A stretch of DNA of 64,000 nucleotides from Streptomyces durmitorensis (GTDB lineage Bacteria; Actinomycetota; Actinomycetes; Streptomycetales; Streptomycetaceae). The DNA is taken from contig NZ_CP097289.1 of NCBI RefSeq assembly GCF_023498005.1, positions 8,742,001-8,806,000 on the forward strand, read 5' to 3'. Positions 58,275 to 64,000 of this stretch are shown here, piece after piece; within the stretch, counting starts at the first letter, position 1, and each line of letters opens with the position of its first letter. Below the pieces are notes generated by a model. It was not told the origin of the DNA. It was given only the letters and a program-made list of their open reading frames with translations, and searched no databases. Both the position numbers and the translations under genes were made by a program.

Positions 58275-58310
58275 CCGAAGCCCCCGCACGCGAACGGGCG
58301 GGGGCTTCGG
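58275..58310. terminator. 13-bp perfect stem, bidirectional terminator
   Basis: CCGAAGCCCCCGC and GCGGGGGCTTCGG pair across a 10-nt loop between the convergent UDG and CsbD genes. Confidence 0.9.
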
Positions 58311-58319
58311 CGGAGTCGG

Positions 58320-58502
58320 TCAGGTGTCGCGGCGCTTGAGGGACTCCTGGGCGCGGTCGCGGGCGTCGCCCATTGCCTTCTTGGCCTCGCCCTTCGCCTG
58401 GTCCATCTTGCCCTCGGCCTGTTTGCCGCGGTCACCCGTGACCTTGCCGGTCATCTCCTTGGCCTTGCCCTTCATCTTGTCCATGCCGCCCTTGTCAGCC
58501 AT
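58320..58502 (-). CDS. CsbD-family stress protein
   Basis: ATG 58502 follows AAAGGAG. The 60-residue, Lys/Asp-rich, helix-prone protein (MADKGGMDKMKGKAKEMTGK...GKMDQAKGEAKKAMGDARD) is a typical CsbD-like general-stress protein of unknown action. Confidence 0.88.
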   Translation of the reverse strand: MADKGGMDKMKGKAKEMTGKVTGDRGKQAEGKMDQAKGEAKKAMGDARDRAQESLKRRDT

Positions 58503-58636
58503 GACCACTCCTTTGTCGGTACAGCGCCCACCGGTCTTCACACACGGTGTGGGCCTCTGCGTTCAACGTAAGCGGGACATGGAGACCCCGCCCGTCCAGC
58601 CGTCACACACCGTCACGGCGCACGGCGTGGCGGGAG

Positions 58637-59098
58637 TCAGTCCAGGCAGAACTCGTTGCCCTCGGGGTCGGTCATCACGATGTAGCCGCTGCTCAGCGGG
58701 GGAGCGGGCTCGTCGCGGCGTACCCGCTCGGCCCCCAGGGCGACCAGGCGGGCACACTCGGCCTCCAGCGCGGCCATCCGCTCCTCTCCCTCGAGCCCGG
58801 GAGCCGCGCGGACGTCGAGGTGCACGCGGTTCTTGGCGACCTTGTCCTCCGGCACCTGCTGGAAGAAGACGCGCGGTCCGTGCCCGGACGGGTCCTCGAT
58901 GGCCGATTTCGCGTTGCGCTGGTCCTCCGGTACTCCGATCCGCGCGAGGAAGTCGTCCCACGCCGCCAGCGCGTCGGCGCCCTCGGGCAGGTCGACACCG
59001 GGCGGGCCGGGGATGACGTAGCCGAGTACGTCGCTCCAGAAGGACGACAGTGCCCGCGGGTCGTGGGCGTCGAAGGTGATCTGGATGTCGCGGCTCAT
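58637..59098 (-). CDS. VOC-family (glyoxalase-like) protein
   Basis: ATG 59098 gives 153 residues starting MSRDIQITFDAHDPRALSSFWSDVLGYVIPGP, with FFQQVPEDKVAKNRVHLDVRA and YIVMTDPEGNEFCLD, a typical actinobacterial VOC-fold protein. The conserved HLDV and EFCLD segments carry the metal-site positions. Substrate unknown; often linked to antibiotic binding or to glyoxalase-type chemistry. Confidence 0.88.
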   Translation of the reverse strand: MSRDIQITFDAHDPRALSSFWSDVLGYVIPGPPGVDLPEGADALAAWDDFLARIGVPEDQRNAKSAIEDPSGHGPRVFFQQVPEDKVAKNRVHLDVRAAPGLEGEERMAALEAECARLVALGAERVRRDEPAPPLSSGYIVMTDPEGNEFCLD

Positions 59099-59345
59099 CG
59101 GACTGCTCCGTTCGTAGCGGGATGCGTGTGCGGGTAGAGGTCGCGCAGCGGACACACCTCGGACGGAGGTGGTGGATCAACACGTCGAGCTGGGTCCCGG
59201 GCTGTTCGAGCGCGGTGGCCGCGCTGTCGGCATGATCCCAGCTCTCGTACGACGCCGCCGCAGTCGAGTCCGTCCGCGTTCATGGAGCCACCGTGACACC
59301 CCTGGCGGACAGGATCGGTCCGCCATCTCTGGCAGGGTGGGCGCC

Positions 59346-60344
59346 ATGGACGGGGTGCGCGACGACGAGCTGGGTACGACAGAGCGGGTGCTCACGCTGC
59401 TCGGGCTGCTGCAGCGGCGCCGGGTCTGGACCGGCCCCGAGCTCGCCGAACGGCTCGGGGTCACGCCTCGCACCGTGCGGCGCGACGTCGAGCGGCTGCG
59501 CACGCTCGGCTATCCGGTGCACGCGGGCCAGGGTGTCGGCGGCGGCTACCGGCTCGGCCCGGGGCAGGAGCTGCCGCCGCTGCTCCTCGACGACCAGGAG
59601 GCGATCGCCACCGCGGTCTCGCTGCTCGCCGGTGCGGGAGGCGCGGTCGCCGGTGCGGGCGACGCCGCACTCCAGGCGCTGGCCAAGCTCGACCAGGTGC
59701 TGCCCGCCCGGCTGCGGCACGAGGTGCGCGCGCTCTCCGGCTCGGTGGAGTTCTTCGGCCAAGGCCGCACGCCCGTCGACCCCGAGGTGCTCATGAAGCT
59801 GGCCAGGGCCTGCCGCGACGAGGTGGAGGCCGGCTTCGACTACCCCTCCGGGGGCGAGGTGCGACGCCGACGTGTCGAGCCCTACCGCCTGGTCGCCTCC
59901 GACCGGCGCTGGTACCTCCTCGCCTACGACCTCGATCGCGACGACTGGCGCACCTTCCGCGTCGACCGGATGACCGACGCGTCCGCGCGGACCTGGCGCT
60001 TTCGCCCGCGCGAGGCGCCCGACGCCGCGACGTACGTGCAGGAGGGCGTGGCGAGCCGGGTCTACTCCCACCAGGCGCGCTTCCTCGTGCACGCGCCGGC
60101 CGAGACGGTACGCGCACAGATCCCGGCGTCGGCGGCCGTCGTACGACCGCGGGGGAGCGGGCGCTGCGAGGTGCTCAGCGGGGCCGAACGCCTCGACGCC
60201 GTGCTGATGCACGTGCTCCTGCTGGGGCACGCCTTCGAGGTGCTCGACCCTCCGGAGCTGGGGGAGCGCTGCCGCGAACTGGCGGAGAGACTGCTGTCGG
60301 CCGGAGCGCCGCCTGCCCCGGTGGCGGACACGCAACAGCCTTGA
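59346..60344 (+). CDS. HTH-WYL-family transcriptional regulator
   Basis: ATG 59346 gives 332 residues: a DeoR/HTH_11 domain (TERVLTLLGLLQRRRVWTGPELAERLGVTPRTVRRDVERLRTLGYPVHAGQGVGGGYRL) and a WYL domain (RRVEPYRLVASDRRWYLLAYDLDRDDWRTFRVDRMTDA). Such proteins sense nucleic-acid ligands or DNA damage in some cases. It is divergent from the VOC gene by 247 bp and may regulate it. Confidence 0.92.
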   Translation: MDGVRDDELGTTERVLTLLGLLQRRRVWTGPELAERLGVTPRTVRRDVERLRTLGYPVHAGQGVGGGYRLGPGQELPPLLLDDQEAIATAVSLLAGAGGAVAGAGDAALQALAKLDQVLPARLRHEVRALSGSVEFFGQGRTPVDPEVLMKLARACRDEVEAGFDYPSGGEVRRRRVEPYRLVASDRRWYLLAYDLDRDDWRTFRVDRMTDASARTWRFRPREAPDAATYVQEGVASRVYSHQARFLVHAPAETVRAQIPASAAVVRPRGSGRCEVLSGAERLDAVLMHVLLLGHAFEVLDPPELGERCRELAERLLSAGAPPAPVADTQQP

Positions 60345-60473
60345 CCGGGAGAGCGAGTCGCGGCGCTTTGTCTCTCTCGGGCGGCCACACATCGGATGAC
60401 TGGCTAGTCCCGGCGGGGCGTTGGCGGCGTACGAGCATGCGGTGAAGCCAGGTGGTTTGCATTCATCGGAGTA

Positions 60474-60503
60474 TTGACCCGGGATTTGATGCCCCGTTAG
60501 CGT
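60474..60503 (+). promoter_or_regulatory. Likely vegetative promoter of the fucosidase gene
   Basis: TTGACC (60474-60479) and TAGCGT (60498-60503) are 18 bp apart, close to the Streptomyces TTGACN/TAGRRT consensus, and end 37 bp before the start codon. Confidence 0.55.
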
Positions 60504-60540
60504 CCCCGGCAAGCCCGCCCACGACAAGGAGCGACACCTC

Positions 60541-61833
60541 ATGAGCCCGGCCGCCGCCCCCGACACGACCTGGTTCACCACCGACCGGTTCGGCATGTTC
60601 GTCCACTGGGGCCTGTACTCCCTGGCCGCCCGGCACGAGTGGGTCAAGACCCGGGAGAAGCAGTCCGACGAGCAGTACCAGGTCTACTTCGACCACTTCG
60701 ACCCCGACCGCTACGACCCGGTCCAGTGGGCGAGGACGGCCAAGGCGGCCGGCATGCGGTACGTCGTCCTGACCACCAAGCACCACGACGGCTTCTGCCT
60801 GTGGGACAGCGCCCTCACCGACTACAAGGTCACCAACACCCCGTACGGCCGCGACCTCGTCGAGCCGTTCGTCGAGGCGTGCCGCGCCGAGGGACTCAAG
60901 GTCGGCTTCTACTACTCACTGATCGACTGGCACCACCCGTCCTTCCCCGTGGACGGCACCCACCCGCAGCGCGACGACGAGGAGTTCAAGGCCGCCACCG
61001 CCGACCGCGACATCCGCGACTACCGGCGCTACCTGCACGGCCAGGTCCGCGAGCTGCTCACGGACTTCGGACGCGTCGACTACCTCTTCTTCGACTTCTC
61101 GTACGCGGGCGGCCACTGGTGGGGCGGCAAGGGCCCCGACGACTGGGACTCACCGAAACTCCTCGAGATGATTCGCGAACTCCAGCCGCACGTCCTCGTC
61201 AACGACAGGACCGGCCTTCCCGGCGACTTCGTCACCCCCGAGCAGTACCAGCCCGCGGGACCGATGACCAAGGACGGGCGGCCCGTGGTCTGGGAGGCGT
61301 GTCAGACGCTCAACGGCAGCTGGGGCTACGACCGCGACAACCTCGACCACAAGAGCGCCGACCTGCTGATCCGCATGCTCGTCGACGGCGTGTCCAAGGG
61401 CGGCAACCTGCTGCTCAACGTCGGCCCCACCGGCCGCGGAGACCTCGACCCGCGCGCCGTCGCCGTACTCGGCGACCTCGGCCGGTGGACGGACCTGCAC
61501 GAACGGTCGGTCCGCGGCTGCGGCCCGTCCCCGTACACCGCCCCCGCCGACTGCCGCTACACCCAGCGCGGCGACCGCCTCTACGTCCACCTGTTCGCCT
61601 GGCCGCTGCGCCATCTGCATCTGCCGGGGCTCGCCGGCCGGGTGCGCTACGCCCAACTCCTGGGCGACGCCTCCGAGATCACCCGCATCGAGATCGCCCC
61701 CGGCGAACCCGCGCTCAGCACCGAGCTGGGCGGGCAGCCTGCAGGCACCCTCACCCTCCAACTCCCGGTCCAGCGGCCCGACACACCCGTACCCGTCATC
61801 GAGCTGTACCTGGACACCCCGGCCACCGGCTGA
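60541..61833 (+). CDS. Alpha-L-fucosidase (GH29)
   Basis: ATG follows AAGGAG. The 430-residue protein has the GH29 start WFTTDRFGMFVHWGLYSLAARHEW, the TKHHDGFCLWDS stretch and FGRVDYLFFDFSYAGG with the likely nucleophile Asp, then WEACQTLNGSWGYD and a small C-terminal beta domain. No signal peptide is seen, so it acts on imported or intracellular fucosides. Confidence 0.93.
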   Translation: MSPAAAPDTTWFTTDRFGMFVHWGLYSLAARHEWVKTREKQSDEQYQVYFDHFDPDRYDPVQWARTAKAAGMRYVVLTTKHHDGFCLWDSALTDYKVTNTPYGRDLVEPFVEACRAEGLKVGFYYSLIDWHHPSFPVDGTHPQRDDEEFKAATADRDIRDYRRYLHGQVRELLTDFGRVDYLFFDFSYAGGHWWGGKGPDDWDSPKLLEMIRELQPHVLVNDRTGLPGDFVTPEQYQPAGPMTKDGRPVVWEACQTLNGSWGYDRDNLDHKSADLLIRMLVDGVSKGGNLLLNVGPTGRGDLDPRAVAVLGDLGRWTDLHERSVRGCGPSPYTAPADCRYTQRGDRLYVHLFAWPLRHLHLPGLAGRVRYAQLLGDASEITRIEIAPGEPALSTELGGQPAGTLTLQLPVQRPDTPVPVIELYLDTPATG

Positions 61834-61955
61834 AGCCGTACCCGGATCCAAAAGTCGTCGGTGAACGCGACTCTCGTCTCACCCGTATCTAGGGCCGAAC
61901 ATGTCTCCGGCTTCGGCCGGTGGTCGAATTCGGCATCCGCACAGGAGGCGACGAG

Positions 61956-63083
61956 TTGAGGCACAAGCGAATACCCAAGCGAAAGGCCGTTCTGGCCGGG
62001 GCGGCGGTGATGGGCATGGTCGCGACGGCCGTCCTGCTGCAGCAGGCCAACGCCTCGCAGTCCGGGACGGAGAGCGCCTCAGAGTCCGCTGCCAAGAGGC
62101 TCAGCGCGGCATCGGCGACGAAGCTCGTCCAGCCGCTGGCATCGCAGCTCGGCGATGCCTACGGCGGGGCGTACTACGACGAGAACAAGCAGCAGCTCGT
62201 CGTGAACGTCGTGGGCGACAACAACGCGGTGAACGTCCAGGTGAAGAGAGCTGGAGCGGTGGCGCGGAGCGTCGACAACAGCACGGGTGAACTGGGCGCG
62301 GCCACGAAGACGCTGGCCAACCGGGCCACCATGGCGGGCACCGCGTGGGCCACGGACCCCCGGACCAACCAGATCGTGGTCACGGCCGACCGCACGGTCA
62401 CCGGCGAACGCTGGGACAAGCTGGAGTCGACCGTCGATGCGCTCGGCTCAGGAATGGCCCGCATCCAGAAGTCCACGGGAGAGTTCAAGACCTTCGCCGA
62501 GGGCGGTGACGCCATCTTCGGCGGCGGCGCACGCTGCTCGCTCGGCTTCAACGTGACGACCCAGGACGGCAGCCCCGGCTTCCTCACCGCGGGACACTGC
62601 GGGGTGGCCGCCGAGAGCTGGTCGGACGCCCAGGACGGCGCGGCCATCGGTACGGTCCAGGCCGCGACGTTCCCGGGGGACGGTGACTTCGCGCTTGTCA
62701 CGTACGACGACCCGGCCACCGAGGCCCCGAGCACGGTCAACACGGGCGACGGCCAGACCGTCGAGATCGCGCAGGCCGCCGAGGCGGCGGTCGGGCTCGA
62801 AGTGTCCCGCATGGGCAGCACCACAGGCCTCCAGGACGGTGTGGTCACCGGCCTCAACGCCACGGTGAACTATCCGGAAGGCACGGTCAGCGGCCTCATC
62901 CAGACCGATGTCTGTGCCGAACCGGGAGACAGCGGGGGCGCGTTGTTCACCGCTGACGGGAGCGCGATCGGCCTCACGTCGGGCGGCAGCGGCGACTGCA
63001 CGGCGGGCGGCGAGACGTTCTTCCAGCCCGTTACCACCGCGCTGGAAGCGGTCGGCGCCGAGATCGGAGCCGGCGGCAACTGA
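61956..63083 (+). CDS. Secreted trypsin-like serine protease (S1, streptogrisin type)
   Basis: TTG 61956 lies 8 bases after AGGAGG; an upstream frame from 61920 lacks a site. The 375-residue precursor has a signal peptide (KAVLAGAAVMGMVATAVLLQQANA), an alpha-lytic-type prodomain and the mature chain with triad FLTAGHCGV (His), DGDFALVTY (Asp) and EPGDSGGALF (Ser), with the Cys pairs of streptogrisins. It is an extracellular protease. A strong terminator follows. Confidence 0.94.
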   Translation: MRHKRIPKRKAVLAGAAVMGMVATAVLLQQANASQSGTESASESAAKRLSAASATKLVQPLASQLGDAYGGAYYDENKQQLVVNVVGDNNAVNVQVKRAGAVARSVDNSTGELGAATKTLANRATMAGTAWATDPRTNQIVVTADRTVTGERWDKLESTVDALGSGMARIQKSTGEFKTFAEGGDAIFGGGARCSLGFNVTTQDGSPGFLTAGHCGVAAESWSDAQDGAAIGTVQAATFPGDGDFALVTYDDPATEAPSTVNTGDGQTVEIAQAAEAAVGLEVSRMGSTTGLQDGVVTGLNATVNYPEGTVSGLIQTDVCAEPGDSGGALFTADGSAIGLTSGGSGDCTAGGETFFQPVTTALEAVGAEIGAGGN

Positions 63084-63130
63084 GGTCCGCGCGGCACCTG
63101 AGGTTCGCGCGGCACCTCAGGTTCGCGCGG
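63081..63130. repeat. 18-bp tandem repeat at the protease stop codon
   Basis: TGAGGT(C/T)CGCGCGGCACC occurs twice (63081, 63099) followed by a third partial copy (63117-63130). The first copy begins with the protease stop codon TGA. Confidence 0.8.
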
Positions 63131-63142
63131 ATTCCAGAGCGA

Positions 63143-63176
63143 CCTTGGCCGGCCGACGGCGGTCGGCCGGCCAAGG
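63143..63176. terminator. 15-bp perfect stem, bidirectional terminator
   Basis: CCTTGGCCGGCCGAC and GTCGGCCGGCCAAGG pair around loop GGCG between the convergent protease and MerR genes. Confidence 0.92.
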
Positions 63177-63178
63177 AC

Positions 63179-63916
63179 TCAGCTGTCCCGCACGGCGGTT
63201 CGGCGCCGCTCGGTGCGGTGGGCGAGCGCGTCGATGATGCGTTGCCATGCCGGTGACGCCTCGGAGATCCGGGCGGAGACCAGCTTGAGATATCCCGGTC
63301 GGCTGCCGTCCTGTTCGTGCTTGATCTCCCATGCGTCCAGGTCGTCGATGAGCCGGTCCAGACGTGGATCGTGCGGATTCCAGTCAACCGACTGATCACA
63401 GGCGAGAAACAGGCGCACCGTCTCGGGGTCGTCCAGACCGGCATTCTTGTCCCGTACCCGCTGTGGCATGACGTGCGGATCCAACGCCTGCATGAGGATC
63501 CACGAGTCGCGCTCAAGCAGCACTCTCCGTTCGCTGATCCCCAGACCGCGCATCCGGTCAAGGACGGCGACCACCTCGGGAGGCAGGACGAGCCTTTCGC
63601 CGCCGGCCAGTTCGGCGACCCTCCCGCGGTATTCGGTGAGCTGGTCGATCTTGCGCTGCAGTGCGGCGTCGATGTCGGTGATGGCCGCGGCGAACTCGGC
63701 CGGCTGCGCGTGCAGCAGCGCGTCGATACGGGCCAGCGGAACACCGGCGTCGGCGAGGGTCCTGATCCGGATGAGATCCACGGCCGCTTGCGCGCTGTAG
63801 CGGCGGTAGCCGGAGGCATCACGCTCGGGCTCCGGCAACAGGCCGATGTGGTGGTAATGGCGAACGGTGCGCACGGTCACCCCTGCGGTCGCCGCGAGTT
63901 GGCCGATCGTGAGCAC
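63179..63916 (-). CDS. MerR-family transcriptional regulator with long C-terminal domain
   Basis: The 245-residue protein begins MLTIGQLAATAGVTVRTVRHYHHIGLLPEPERDASGYRRYSAQAAVDLIRIRTLADAGVPLARIDALL, a MerR DNA-binding domain, followed by a coiled helix and a helical C-terminal domain of about 130 residues of unknown ligand. A clean stem-loop ends it. Confidence 0.92.
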   Translation of the reverse strand: MLTIGQLAATAGVTVRTVRHYHHIGLLPEPERDASGYRRYSAQAAVDLIRIRTLADAGVPLARIDALLHAQPAEFAAAITDIDAALQRKIDQLTEYRGRVAELAGGERLVLPPEVVAVLDRMRGLGISERRVLLERDSWILMQALDPHVMPQRVRDKNAGLDDPETVRLFLACDQSVDWNPHDPRLDRLIDDLDAWEIKHEQDGSRPGYLKLVSARISEASPAWQRIIDALAHRTERRRTAVRDS

Positions 63917-63956
63917 CGTTCTCCTGAGATCTTCGTGAAGGGGGGTGGCGCCGAGC

Positions 63957-64000
63957 TTAGCGGCGGGCCGCCCGCTCGATGACGTCGCGGATCGCCTGGA
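63957..64000 (-). CDS. C-terminal end of a gene that continues beyond the window
   Basis: The minus strand at the right edge reads ...QAIRDVIERAAR-stop with TAA at 63957-63959, in typical Streptomyces codon use. Only about 13 codons are visible, so the product cannot be named. Confidence 0.4.
   Translation of the reverse strand, partial: QAIRDVIERAARR

Overview
The window is high-GC actinobacterial DNA with Streptomyces-like features: strong third-position G/C bias, GGAGG-type ribosome binding sites, frequent GTG and TTG starts, ATGA/GTGA translational overlaps, rare TTA codons near gene starts, long G+C-rich terminator hairpins, and many small regulators and secreted proteins. No rRNA, tRNA, CRISPR array, insertion sequence or prophage was recognised. 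No stretch longer than 300 bases lacks a gene.

Bases 1 to about 24,900 are the right-hand part of a non-ribosomal peptide (NRPS) cluster that starts left of the window. A truncated NRPS (A-T-E, then C-A-T-E) is followed by a terminal NRPS (C-A-T-X-degenerate A-TE), an MbtH-like protein, a cation/proton antiporter, a flavin halogenase, two P450s of the glycopeptide-crosslinking type and a small ferredoxin. Next come the genes that make 4-hydroxyphenylglycine (Hpg): hydroxymandelate oxidase and hydroxymandelate synthase on the minus strand, then the aminotransferase and prephenate dehydrogenase on the plus strand. By-eye specificity codes read Hpg-like, Tyr-like and Hpg for the last three modules. 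An X domain, a halogenase, two P450s and the Hpg genes without any visible Dpg, sugar or van genes point to a complestatin/kistamicin-type (type V) aryl-crosslinked peptide. Departures from the textbook pattern are an epimerisation domain in the penultimate Tyr module, no N-methyltransferase there, and a decayed adenylation domain between X and TE. TTA codons lie near the starts of the terminal NRPS, the ferredoxin and hydroxymandelate synthase genes, suggesting bldA control.

Bases 25,000 to 29,000 encode a lipoprotein, a membrane-fusion adaptor, an ABC ATPase and a MacB-like permease, apparently one export system. Bases 29,100 to 36,100 hold metabolic and transport genes: a flavin-type oxidase-like protein, LysR with EamA, FolD, EamA with leucyl aminopeptidase, and PhzF. 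Bases 36,179 to 38,969 are a tight five-gene DNA-alkylation-repair operon (Ogt, 2OG-Fe(II) oxygenase, Ada-type zinc protein, an unknown, AlkB). Bases 39,000 to 48,200 carry a Sua5/YciO protein, PP2C phosphatase, AraC with an intradiol dioxygenase, an FG-GAP protein, small membrane proteins, an ArsR-type regulator and two secreted proteins.

Bases 48,420 to 50,187 are a divergent pair: an ECF sigma factor and a MerR regulator with a B12-binding-like domain, resembling the LitS/LitR light-response pair. The rest includes PRC-barrel and CsbD stress proteins, a CPT-like kinase, PobA, MerR with a clear operator, a SulP transporter, carboxylesterase, UDGb-type uracil-DNA glycosylase, a WYL regulator, a GH29 fucosidase, a streptogrisin-like protease, a second MerR, and the end of a gene that leaves the window.
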